This document shows, in pieces, positions 10,971-19,650 of a stretch of 64,000 bases of DNA. Position 1 is the first letter of the stretch. Every line of letters starts with the position of its first letter. This DNA comes from Bryobacteraceae bacterium (GTDB lineage Bacteria; Acidobacteriota; Terriglobia; Bryobacterales; Bryobacteraceae): NCBI GenBank assembly GCA_025056865.1, contig JANWVO010000002.1:124001-188000 (forward strand). The letters are read 5' to 3'. Under the pieces are notes generated by a model that made no database searches, was not told the origin of the DNA, and saw only the letters and a program-made list of their open reading frames with translations. The position numbers were made by a program, and so were the translations under genes.

Positions 10971-11751
10971 GCCCCTCTGCCTGCGACCCTTGCAGCGCCC
11001 GGGCGGCGGCGAGAAACCGCTCCAGCCCGGCCCGCTCTTCCCGCCCCAGCCGCCAGGTCACGTTCCTCTCGAAGTAGCGCGCCACCAGCTCGCGCGGGAA
11101 GCCCCGGGCCGCAGACTCAATCTTAATGATACTTTCCAGATTCTCCAGGCCGTACGAAAATGAGGCCTCCAGCAGCTCCTCCACCCGCCTCGCCGCCAGC
11201 GGAGCCCTCCCCGCCCACACGGCGAACACCATCGGGAGCCCTGTGAGTTCCAGCCACGCCTGCCCCAGGTCGATCCACGGCAGCCCGCTCTCGCCCGGAT
11301 TGACTGCCAGCGCCGCATCCCCGATCAGCAGCGCCGCATCGGCGCTCTCGAGCATCCCCCGCAGGTCAGGGGCCATCGCGCGGACCTGCGGGTCTGCCCC
11401 GTAACGCTCGCGCAGGACGATGCGCGCCAGTTGCACCGAGGTGCGCGAACCCATGTCTGCCGCCAGCGTCCTCACCTCAGTCCACGGTCGCCTCGCAAAC
11501 AGCAGAATGCTGCGCACTTCGCCGCGGCACGCAATGCAGAGCTCCGAAACCGGCGTCAGCCCGTGCCGGTCCATCTCCACCACCGGCACGATGCCCAGGT
11601 CCGCCCCGCCCTCCACCACCCGCCGCGCGCACTCGGAGGGCACGGCAAACGACAGTTGCGCCGCGCCGCGCTGCGGCCCGTGCAGCAGCCCCCACACGAG
11701 CGGCGACGTGTTGAGATAACTGACCGCGCAGATCCGCGGCCCGTCCTGCAT
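10921..11751 (-). CDS. mqnA: Chorismate dehydratase MqnA
   Basis: 276 residues from ATG 11751. MqnA converts chorismate to 3-[(1-carboxyvinyl)oxy]benzoate, the first committed step of the futalosine menaquinone pathway. The N-terminal ICAVSYLNTSPLVWGL is the family signature, and the periplasmic-binding-protein-like fold and length fit. An upstream in-frame ATG at 11784 would add 11 residues, but a TACACT -10 candidate lies just downstream of it, which favours 11751. It is followed by the overlapping mqnC, giving an mqnA-mqnC operon divergent from the NHL-repeat gene. Confidence 0.9.
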   Translation of the reverse strand: MQDGPRICAVSYLNTSPLVWGLLHGPQRGAAQLSFAVPSECARRVVEGGADLGIVPVVEMDRHGLTPVSELCIACRGEVRSILLFARRPWTEVRTLAADMGSRTSVQLARIVLRERYGADPQVRAMAPDLRGMLESADAALLIGDAALAVNPGESGLPWIDLGQAWLELTGLPMVFAVWAGRAPLAARRVEELLEASFSYGLENLESIIKIESAARGFPRELVARYFERNVTWRLGREERAGLERFLAAARALQGSQAEGLAHDDAERSRRAVPQR

Positions 11752-11877
11752 GGATTCCGGAAGGATCAAGTACGAGTGTACCATCCGCCCCGGTAGCCCG
11801 GATGGAGCGAAAGTCCTACATGGGATTCGGGAAAACCATGCTAAGGTGGGGCTGGGGGAGGTTCGACAGCTTTGACG

Positions 11878-14800
11878 ATGAAGCCAGTCCGCGCAGTTTC
11901 CGCATCCGCCGTTCTCTTTCTTGCCCTGGCTGCGGCCGCCTTGCCATCGTGGGGACAGGTCACCCTGAACCCGCTGCCCGGCCGCGTCTTCGGCCAGCCC
12001 GAAAGCCCCCGCAGCCCCGACGCCTTGGCGGCGCCCTCCGCCCTCGCCCCCAACCTCGCCGACGCGCGCAGCCTCTTCCACCCCCGCAGCGTGGCCGTGG
12101 ACCTCTCGCTGAACCCTCCCGCCCTGTATGTCGCCGACACCGGCAACAACCGCGTCCTCGCGTGGCGGGACGCCTCCTCCCTCGCCGTCGGCGCTCCGGC
12201 AGACCTTGTCATCGGCCAGCCCGATTTCTCCTCCACGGCCGCCATGGACGTCACCCGCCTCGGCGCCTCCGAACCTCGCTGGAAAGCCAGCCAGCTCGCG
12301 GCTCCCGCTGCCGTCGCCGTTGACCGTGCCGGCAACCTCTTTGTCGCCGACTCGGGCAACAACCGCATCCTCCGCTTCCCCGCCCCGTTTGCCCAGCCCT
12401 CCGGCCAGCCCCTCGCCGCCGATCTCGTCATCGGCCAGCCCGGCCTCCGCGCCAACCTCCCCAACCGCAGCAGCTCGTCCTCTGCCACCCCAACTGCGGC
12501 CACCATTCGGACTGCCGCCTCCAACATCGGCGTCCAGTACGTCTCGCTGGCCTTTGATCCGGAGGGCAATCTGTGGTTCACCGACGCCGGCAACCACCGC
12601 ATCCTGCGCTACCCCGCCTCAGCCGTCTCCGGCGCCTCCAACCTCTCCGGCGACATTCAGGCGGACCTCGTCCTCGGTCAGCCCAACTTCACCTCCGCCA
12701 CGGCCAACCCGGGCCGCATCGATCCGGCCCGCGGCGACCGCCTCCGCCGCGACTCCATCCGCTTCGGCGGCCCCCTCGCCTTCGACTCCCAGGGCAACCT
12801 CTTCTTCGCCGACGACCTCGCCCGCGTGCTCGTCTGGCAGCCCCCGTTCGAAAACGGCAAGCCCGCCTCCCGCATTCTTGGCCTCTACATCGTCCGCGAT
12901 CCCCAGCAGACTGCCGAAGCCATGCGCTACAGCTTCGGCTCTTCCATCGGCCTCAGCGGGACCACCCCCATCTTCACGGGCGGCCCCCAGGGCCTCTGGG
13001 TGGCTGACGACTGCCTCTTCGTCGCCGACACCTACTTCCATCGCATCGTCCGCTTCGACCCCGTCTCCGCCTGGCCCCCCGAGGACGCCCAGCGCGGCCA
13101 GATCTCCCCGCCCATGGCCGCCGTCTTCGGCCAGGAGGACTTCTCCGCCACCACCCCCAACCGCTGGGCCAACGCCGAGCCTTCCAACCAGTCCTTCCAG
13201 AGCCCCGCCGGCGGCGCTGTCGCCGCAGGCCGCATGTTCATTGCCGATCAGGATAACCACCGCGTCCTGATCCACCCCTACGACTCCCGCTCCCGCCTCC
13301 CGCTGCCCGCCGAATCCGTCCTTGGCCAACTCGAGTTCGCGCTCCGCTCGCCCAACCTTCTCGAAGGCAGGGAACTCAGCGGCGGCACCCTGACCCTCCT
13401 CGTCGGCACCCAGCGCCTCTCCCTCCCCATCGGCCCGTCCATGGCCGTCCACTACCCCGTAAACCCCGACGAGCCGCCCCACCTCTACATCGCCGACACC
13501 GGCAACCACCGCGTGCTCGGCTTCTGGGATGCCCGCCGCTTCCAGTTCGGCCAGACCGCAGACCTCGTCATCGGCCAGGTGGGCCTCACCCGCAGCCTCG
13601 TCAACTCGCCTGGCAACAACCCCAATGCGCCCACCGCGGAGGGCCTCTCGCTACCCTCCAGCGTCGCGGTCGACGCCGAAGGCAACCTTTGGGTGGCCGA
13701 TATGGGCAACGGCCGCGTGCTCCGCTTCCCCCGCCCCTTCGACCGTTGGGGCGACCGCCAGACCGCCGATCTCGTCCTCGGCCAGCCCGACTTCGCCACC
13801 CGCAGTGACGGCGAACCCAGGCGCAACCGACTTTACCGCCCCTCCAGCCTCGCCTTCACCGGCGACGGCCGCCTCGTCGTCGCCGATTTGGGCCACAACC
13901 GCGTCCTCGTCTTCAACCCGCCCTTCGAAAGCGGCGCTGACGCCGCCCTCGTGCTCGGCCAGCCCGACGCCGAATCCGGCTCGGCTGGCAGTGCCATCAC
14001 CCGCATGAGCCTCCCCCTCGGCGTCGCCGTCGACGGCCAGGAGCGCATCTACGTCGCCGACACAGGCAACAACCGCCTCCTCGTCTTCGACCGCGCCGAG
14101 TTCCTCTCCGACGGCAGCGCTCCGGGCCTCGCCCTCGACCTCAACGCCAGCAACCGCCGCGTCACCCCTGCCGCCGTCGCCGTCAACCGCGAGACCGGCG
14201 ACATCTGGATCGCCGACGGGCAGAGCAGCCGCGTTCTCCGCTATCCCGCCTTCGAAACGCTCGCCCTCACCGGCAACGCCGCCTGGAACTACGGCTTCTC
14301 CACCTACGGCCCGCGCACGCTGACGGTGCTGCGCAGCGGCGCGCTCATGGTGGCCGACGCCGCTCACCGCATCACCATGCACTTCCCCCTGCACAGCGTC
14401 GTCAATGGCGCCAACGCCTTCCCCCGCGTCGCCCCCGCCACCATCGTGCAGTTGGAGGCCCCGGGTGTCCGTTTCAGCGAGTCCGCCGCCACCGCGCCCG
14501 GCGCGCCCCTGCCCAGAGAGCTCGCCGGCGTGGAAGTCCTCGTCGAAGGCACGCCCGCGCCCATGCTCAGCGTCCAGGACAACATCATCCGTTTCATCGT
14601 GCCCAAAGACGCGCCACCGGCCGGCCTCGCCGAATTCACCGTCCACCGCCCGGCCACCGGGGAGATCCTCTCCCATGGCTTCGTGACGATGTACAACGCC
14701 TCGCCCGCGGTCCTGATGGCAGACCGCAACCCCGCCACCCAGGGCCAGGCCCGCGCCGTCAATCAGAACGGCACCGCCAACAGCTCCTCCAACATGGCAG

Positions 14801-15129
14801 CCGTCGGCCAGGAGCTCACCGTCTACCTCACCGGAACAGGACGCATCGACGGGCTGCCCGAGGATGGCGAGGCGCCGGGCGCCGAAGTGCCCGTGCCGGG
14901 CGTCCAGGCGTTCCTTCTGACTTCTTCGGCCAGCATCTCCGCCACCGTCCTCTCCTCCACCCTCGACCCGTCCGAGCCAGGCGTGTGGCGCGTGAAGATC
15001 CGCGTGCCGCAGGTCGCCGCTGATGGCACCTACGGATTCGCCGTCGTCTACCGCAGCATGTCCAGCAACAATTTCGTGCTCGGTTCCAGCACCTACAGGA
15101 ACACGGCCACCGTCAGCATCCGCCGCTGA
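11878..15129 (+). CDS. Secreted NHL-repeat protein with TIGR03437-like C-terminus
   Basis: About 1083 residues from ATG 11878 (a TTG two codons earlier is in frame; GGGGGAGG lies about 15 nt upstream). A signal peptide is followed by at least 12 NHL-type units built around a (V/I)AD-G-N-R(V/I)L core, for example YVADTGNNRVL, FVADSGNNRIL and YIADTGNHRVL. These are interleaved with an LV(I/L)GQP-(D/N)F motif, consistent with one or two beta-propellers. The last roughly 220 residues, with N-NGT-NS and VYLTGTG elements, match the TIGR03437-type domain typical of Solibacter relatives. It is probably an exported binding or adhesion protein. The coding strand is extremely C-rich. No enzymatic residues were seen. 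Confidence 0.85.
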   Translation: MKPVRAVSASAVLFLALAAAALPSWGQVTLNPLPGRVFGQPESPRSPDALAAPSALAPNLADARSLFHPRSVAVDLSLNPPALYVADTGNNRVLAWRDASSLAVGAPADLVIGQPDFSSTAAMDVTRLGASEPRWKASQLAAPAAVAVDRAGNLFVADSGNNRILRFPAPFAQPSGQPLAADLVIGQPGLRANLPNRSSSSSATPTAATIRTAASNIGVQYVSLAFDPEGNLWFTDAGNHRILRYPASAVSGASNLSGDIQADLVLGQPNFTSATANPGRIDPARGDRLRRDSIRFGGPLAFDSQGNLFFADDLARVLVWQPPFENGKPASRILGLYIVRDPQQTAEAMRYSFGSSIGLSGTTPIFTGGPQGLWVADDCLFVADTYFHRIVRFDPVSAWPPEDAQRGQISPPMAAVFGQEDFSATTPNRWANAEPSNQSFQSPAGGAVAAGRMFIADQDNHRVLIHPYDSRSRLPLPAESVLGQLEFALRSPNLLEGRELSGGTLTLLVGTQRLSLPIGPSMAVHYPVNPDEPPHLYIADTGNHRVLGFWDARRFQFGQTADLVIGQVGLTRSLVNSPGNNPNAPTAEGLSLPSSVAVDAEGNLWVADMGNGRVLRFPRPFDRWGDRQTADLVLGQPDFATRSDGEPRRNRLYRPSSLAFTGDGRLVVADLGHNRVLVFNPPFESGADAALVLGQPDAESGSAGSAITRMSLPLGVAVDGQERIYVADTGNNRLLVFDRAEFLSDGSAPGLALDLNASNRRVTPAAVAVNRETGDIWIADGQSSRVLRYPAFETLALTGNAAWNYGFSTYGPRTLTVLRSGALMVADAAHRITMHFPLHSVVNGANAFPRVAPATIVQLEAPGVRFSESAATAPGAPLPRELAGVEVLVEGTPAPMLSVQDNIIRFIVPKDAPPAGLAEFTVHRPATGEILSHGFVTMYNASPAVLMADRNPATQGQARAVNQNGTANSSSNMAAVGQELTVYLTGTGRIDGLPEDGEAPGAEVPVPGVQAFLLTSSASISATVLSSTLDPSEPGVWRVKIRVPQVAADGTYGFAVVYRSMSSNNFVLGSSTYRNTATVSIRR

Positions 15130-15142
15130 CTCCGGCGCAGCC

Positions 15143-17377
15143 TCACGGCCTCACGGTGATCCTCGTCTGCTCGGCGCCCTCGATCCACGCCGTCACCGGC
15201 GTCCGTCCGTCCCACGCCAGCCACACGAACCCGCCGCGGTCGGTCGCGATCGCCCGTTCGATGCCCTCCACGCGCACCGGCAGCCCCGCATACGGCAGCC
15301 GGTTCGCGTCCGTCGCCCGCAGCACCAGCAGCCCGTCGTCCCGCCAGTAGTCTGCCAGTTGCACCTGCGCGCGCGATGGCTTGACGTCCAGCTTCTGATG
15401 CACCACCTCGAACGCCGGGTCATCGGCGTAGATGTAGACATCGGCCACGCCCGCGCCTGTCGTCCGCAGCGCGAAGTCCACCGATGTCTCCCCGGCGCGC
15501 AGCACGACGTCCCGCGGCGCCTCCACGAAGCTCGACGCATGGACGCCGATCCTCAGGTCGCGCCCCAGCGGCTTCGCAATCGCCACCCGCACCGGCACGG
15601 CATCTCCCGCCACCGCCCCGGCGGCGGGCCACAGGCTCGAGCGCAGCATCCGGTGCAGCGTGGTTCCCGCCCACGCCCGCTCGCCGGCGGCGCGGTGGAA
15701 GTACGGCTCGAACGCCGTCCGGTAGGTCTCGATCTGCTCCAGCTCCTCCGCCGACGGCTCCGTGCCCGGCGGCGTGATCAGCACGAACGCGAACCGGAAC
15801 AGCCGCTGCGAAACCGTTTCATCCGGCGTGCGCCGCCCTTCGGCCGCAATCAGCTCCTCGATGGTCACGTCCCGCCGCGCGCCGCGCAGCGTCACATTGA
15901 TCCGCGGCAGCGTCGAGCGGCTCACGTTCGAGTTGTTCACGTAAAACGTCGGCGCCACCTCGGCCGGGCTCCGCAGCCCCATCAGATACTGATCCAGCGC
16001 CGAAAAGCCTTCCACCGTGCCTGTCGTCAGGAACGTCCCGTCGCCGTTGTCGGCAATGCGGTTGCCCTCCAGCAGCGAGGCGTCCGAATTGAAGTTGAAG
16101 CTCCAGTGCGCCATCTGCGCCCCCAGCATGGGCCGGTCGTCGGGCCGTGACGGATCGCGCACGCTGGCCAGCGCCAGCCAGAGATGCCCGGCTTCGTGGC
16201 CGAGAATCGAAAGCGTCGTGTCCCCGGTGATCGCGCCCCGCGCGCCCACGCGCTGGTTCGGGTCCCGCGGATACTGGCTCAGCGGCCCCATGTTCATCAC
16301 CGCTTGCAGCCGGTGCGGCGAGCCGTAGATGTAGCCCTGATCCAGCGCCGCATCGCCGATCCCCGTCACGTTCGACCGCACCGTCACCTCGTAGGCCAGC
16401 GCCCCGGAAGCCGCCGGCAGCCCCAGCGAGTTGAAGATCACCAGGTAATCGTAGGCGTCTTCATGCGTCTCGTAAAACCGCTGCGCCACCCGCACCACGT
16501 CCAGCGCGCGCTCGCTGCCGAAGCGCTCCGCCACCGCGCCCGAAACCGGCCCCGCCGGCGGCGCGTCATAGTCCACCACCTCCGTCCCGCCCTGAAGATA
16601 GCCCGGCGCGATCCCCACCACCGCCGACGTCGGCGTGCCCGCCGCATAGTGGAACGCGATCCGCCCCGTCGCCTCCAGCACCAGTTGCACCGTCTGCCGC
16701 GGCCCCGTGCCGAAGTCGCGGTACTCCGGCACGTCCGCCCACGTCACCACCGCACGGCCGGCTTCCAGCCGCACGCTCACCGCGCCGCCCCGCGAAGGAT
16801 CGAGGTCGGCAAACAGCGGCGCGATCCGCGGCGGCCCCGCCACCAGCCGGCCCAGGCTGCGCGCTGCCGATTCCGCGTCCGCCTGCCCGAACGTGATGTT
16901 GCCGTCGGAATGGACCAGCATCCGGCGGTGCGTCCGCCCGAAATAGGGAAAATCGAAGGGCAGATCCACGCTGCGGAAGTCGTCGTCTCCCAGGCCCGTC
17001 AGCACCTGCCCGGCGGCCGCAGCCGCCGCGTCGTAGTTCTGCTGCCCGGTGCCGATGGAGTAGCTGGCCGCATTCGCGGAAGGCTCGAACACGATGCTGC
17101 GGCCCGTCAGGTTGAACGGATTCGGCTCCATCAGCACGCCGCCCCGCGCATCCATCACCGCGATATGGCCATAGTCGCGCGACCACCCCGCCGACGCCTC
17201 CCGCGCCGCCGTCTTGGCGCGCCGCAGCAGCCGCTGCCGGGCCTCGTGCTCTGCCGGCGCTGCCTGCCGCAGCCCGCGTTCGGTCGCGCAGGCGGCGGCG
17301 ATCGTGCGCGCATCCGCCGCCCCGGCCAGCACCAGCCACACCGCAAGCGAACCTGCCAGCGTCGTTCTTCGTATCAT
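15143..17377 (-). CDS. Secreted HEAGH-motif (putative zinc peptidase) protein
   Basis: About 744 residues from ATG 17377; ATG 17383 is an equally possible start. A signal peptide (MIRRTTLAGSLAVWLVLAGA) is followed by a region (about 140-270) resembling a nidogen-type beta domain: PYFGRTHRRM, HSDGNITFG, APLFADLDP. A central HEAGH motif at residues 394-398 (LSILGHEAGHLWLA) fits the HExxH zinc site of metallopeptidases. The C-terminal roughly 150 residues look like Ig or carboxypeptidase-regulatory beta domains. A third zinc ligand was not identified, so catalysis is unproven. An exported protein acting on large extracellular substrates is the likeliest reading. Confidence 0.7.
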   Translation of the reverse strand: MIRRTTLAGSLAVWLVLAGAADARTIAAACATERGLRQAAPAEHEARQRLLRRAKTAAREASAGWSRDYGHIAVMDARGGVLMEPNPFNLTGRSIVFEPSANAASYSIGTGQQNYDAAAAAAGQVLTGLGDDDFRSVDLPFDFPYFGRTHRRMLVHSDGNITFGQADAESAARSLGRLVAGPPRIAPLFADLDPSRGGAVSVRLEAGRAVVTWADVPEYRDFGTGPRQTVQLVLEATGRIAFHYAAGTPTSAVVGIAPGYLQGGTEVVDYDAPPAGPVSGAVAERFGSERALDVVRVAQRFYETHEDAYDYLVIFNSLGLPAASGALAYEVTVRSNVTGIGDAALDQGYIYGSPHRLQAVMNMGPLSQYPRDPNQRVGARGAITGDTTLSILGHEAGHLWLALASVRDPSRPDDRPMLGAQMAHWSFNFNSDASLLEGNRIADNGDGTFLTTGTVEGFSALDQYLMGLRSPAEVAPTFYVNNSNVSRSTLPRINVTLRGARRDVTIEELIAAEGRRTPDETVSQRLFRFAFVLITPPGTEPSAEELEQIETYRTAFEPYFHRAAGERAWAGTTLHRMLRSSLWPAAGAVAGDAVPVRVAIAKPLGRDLRIGVHASSFVEAPRDVVLRAGETSVDFALRTTGAGVADVYIYADDPAFEVVHQKLDVKPSRAQVQLADYWRDDGLLVLRATDANRLPYAGLPVRVEGIERAIATDRGGFVWLAWDGRTPVTAWIEGAEQTRITVRP

Positions 17378-17464
17378 GGGCATTGATCCTCTGGACGGGC
17401 GCCGGCCCGCTGCCGTTGCGCTCCGCTCCTTGACAACAGTTTCGCTCACCCGGGAGGCTCTCTC

Positions 17465-18331
17465 ATGCCCTATTGCACCAGTTGCGGATCGGAAGCCCTC
17501 GAGACCGCGCGCTTCTGCGCCCGCTGCGGCGCGCCCCTCGGCGGCGCCGCCGTCGCGCAGCAGCCCTACGGCTACCCTGCCGCCGAACCCCTCGACTACA
17601 CCATCCAGGGCGACAACTTGCAGGTTGTGCGCATCCGGCTCCGTCCCGGCCAGGAAGTCTACGCCGAGGCAGGCAAGATGCTTTACAAGACGGCCTCGGT
17701 GCAGTGGGAAAGCCGGATGTCCGGCCAGTCGATCGGCGAAAAGATCTGGGGCGCGCTCAAGCGCAAGCTCATGGGCGAGTCCCTCTTCTGGACCTATTTC
17801 CGCGCCACCGCGCCCGGCGAAGTCGGCTTCGCCGGCTCTTACCCGGGCCGCATCCAGGCCTTCGAACTCAAGGCCGGCCAGTCCATCCTCGCCCAGCGCG
17901 ACAGCTTCGTCTGCGCGCAGGCCACCGCGCGCGTCGACATCGCCTTCGTCAAGCGCATCGGTGCCGGCCTGTTCGGCGGCGAGGGCTTCATCCTGGAAAA
18001 GATCACTGGCCCCGGCACCGCTTTCATTCACGCCGGCGGCGACTTCATCGAGTTCCAGCTCGCCCCGGGAGAGGTCCTTCAGGTCGACACCGGCTGCATC
18101 GTCGCCTTCGACGAATCCGTCCACTACGACGTCCAGCTCGCCGGCGGCATCAAGACCGCCATCTTCGGCGGCGAGGGTCTCTTCCTCGCCACTCTGGAAG
18201 GGCCAGGCCGCGTCATCATCCAGAGCCTCACCCTCGAGAAGCTCCGCCGCGAGCTCGCCCCAGGCCAGGCCGGCGGCGATGAGCGCAACCCGCTCGAATC
18301 CCTTGGCGGCTTCTTCCGCAGCGAAGACTGA
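17465..18331 (+). CDS. AIM24/TIGR00266-family protein with N-terminal zinc ribbon
   Basis: 288 residues. A zinc ribbon (C4, C7, C18, C21) precedes a TIGR00266/AIM24 beta-rich domain beginning near residue 43 (YTIQGDNLQVVRIRL). The recurring GLFGGEGF and IFGGEGLF segments are the duplicated glycine motifs of this family. Bacterial members are widespread, cytosolic, and lack an agreed biochemical role; the eukaryotic relative AIM24 is mitochondrial. GGAGG lies 8 nt before the ATG. A perfect TTGACA is present 30 nt upstream, but no -10 sits at the expected distance. Confidence 0.85.
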   Translation: MPYCTSCGSEALETARFCARCGAPLGGAAVAQQPYGYPAAEPLDYTIQGDNLQVVRIRLRPGQEVYAEAGKMLYKTASVQWESRMSGQSIGEKIWGALKRKLMGESLFWTYFRATAPGEVGFAGSYPGRIQAFELKAGQSILAQRDSFVCAQATARVDIAFVKRIGAGLFGGEGFILEKITGPGTAFIHAGGDFIEFQLAPGEVLQVDTGCIVAFDESVHYDVQLAGGIKTAIFGGEGLFLATLEGPGRVIIQSLTLEKLRRELAPGQAGGDERNPLESLGGFFRSED

Positions 18332-18408
18332 CCCCCCTCCCGACCTCGGGGGCGAGTAAAGTTTCCCTCCCCTTTCGCCGATGTGGAAAGAGGAGCGGCT
18401 CGCCCCCG

Positions 18409-19587
18409 ATGATCCAGAGGCACGCGGAATCTTCTCCCGGAGCTGAAACAACCCCAGGGGCGGGAGGGCAGCCTGCCTCTGCGGGCGGGCAGAAGCTCCA
18501 GCTTCTGGCCAGCCTGAATCACGAGATCCGCACGCCCCTCAGCGGCGTCCTTGGAGCGATCGACCTCCTCCTCGAAACCGGACTCGACGACGAGCAGCGC
18601 GAGTATGCCCTCATGGCCCGCGAGTCGGCCAACAGCCTGCTCAGCCTGCTGAATGACACGCTCGAGTACACCTCGCTGCTCAACGGCTGCTCCCAGCTCG
18701 ACGAGGCCGAATTCGACCTTCAGGAAACCCTCCAGGCTGCCATGGCCGAGTTCATGGCCACGGCCGAACAGCGCCGCCTCGATCTGCGCTGGATCGTCGA
18801 CCCCATCCTGCCCCGCATCGTCCACGGCGACGCGCGCCGCTTCGCCCAGCTCGTGCATCTCCTCCTCCGCTACGCCTTTCGCACCGTCTCCGCGGGCGGC
18901 GTCTTCATGGGCACCAAGGTCGAGCAGACCACCCGCGCCGGCCAGCTCGTGCTTGCCCTCACCCTCGAATGCGCCAACGGCCTCCCCGTCGACGCCCTCC
19001 GCAGCCTCATCGATGAGTTCGAAGCCGATCAGAACAGCTCCGTCGGCCAGTTCCACAGCCTCGCCCTCGACCTCGCCCTCGCACGGCGCGTCGCTCTCCT
19101 CATGCAGGGCGATCTCCTCATCGAGGAAGCCGCCGGGGGAGTCCGCCTCACCGCCCGCGTCCCCGTCCGGCTTTCCGGCCCCAGGCCGCACGACGAGCAG
19201 GGCCACGACCCCGAAGCCGACAACCTGATCCTCGTTGTCGACGACAACCCGGTCAGCCAGCGCGTCCTCCGGGCCGTGCTCGCCAAAGGCGACTACCGCG
19301 TCGACTGCTGCGCCGACGGCCCCTCCGCGCTCGCCGCCGCCGCCTCGCGCCGCTACCGCCTCGTCCTCATGGACCTCTTCATGCCCGGCATGGACGGCCT
19401 CGAAACCCTCGGACGCCTCCGCCGCATCCCCGGCTACGAGCACACCCCCGTGCTCGCCCTCACCGCCGAGATGTCCTCCCAGCTCCGCCAGCTCTGCCGC
19501 CAGCACGGCATGGCCGCTTTCCTCACCAAGCCCATCCACGCCGGCGAGCTGTTGGAAACCATCCGCCGCTGCCTCGCCGCGGGCTGA
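18409..19587 (+). CDS. Hybrid sensor protein: HisKA, degenerate ATPase region, receiver domain
   Basis: 392 residues, no membrane segment and no PAS domain. The HisKA box is intact (LNHEIRTPLSG, His38). The ATPase part does not show the N-box asparagines or the G1/G2 glycine boxes: the usual QVLLNLLSNAIKFT position reads QLVHLLLRYAFRTVSAG, and the usual GLGL helix reads FHSLALDLALARR. A complete receiver domain follows, with acidic pocket D278/D279, phospho-acceptor D322 in LMDLFMPGMDG, T352 and K374. It probably works as a phosphotransfer or scaffolding protein phosphorylated by another kinase rather than as an autokinase. It lies 77 nt after the AIM24-type gene and may be co-transcribed. 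Confidence 0.82.
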   Translation: MIQRHAESSPGAETTPGAGGQPASAGGQKLQLLASLNHEIRTPLSGVLGAIDLLLETGLDDEQREYALMARESANSLLSLLNDTLEYTSLLNGCSQLDEAEFDLQETLQAAMAEFMATAEQRRLDLRWIVDPILPRIVHGDARRFAQLVHLLLRYAFRTVSAGGVFMGTKVEQTTRAGQLVLALTLECANGLPVDALRSLIDEFEADQNSSVGQFHSLALDLALARRVALLMQGDLLIEEAAGGVRLTARVPVRLSGPRPHDEQGHDPEADNLILVVDDNPVSQRVLRAVLAKGDYRVDCCADGPSALAAAASRRYRLVLMDLFMPGMDGLETLGRLRRIPGYEHTPVLALTAEMSSQLRQLCRQHGMAAFLTKPIHAGELLETIRRCLAAG

Positions 19588-19619
19588 CCCCCCTTCCTGC
19601 CCGGCCTGTCGCGCCCCGC

Positions 19620-19636
19620 CCGGCAGGACCTGCCGG
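19620..19636. terminator. Palindrome between convergent genes (candidate bidirectional terminator)
   Basis: CCGGCAGG and CCTGCCGG form an 8-bp perfect inverted repeat around a single A, in the 63-nt space between two convergent genes. There is no T-tract. Function is suggested by position only. Confidence 0.35.
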
Positions 19637-19650
19637 AACGTCGCCGGTCC

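Noticed and set aside
17430-17435. Perfect TTGACA upstream of the AIM24-type gene
   Set aside because: No -10-like hexamer is found 16-18 nt downstream; the expected place reads GGGAGG.
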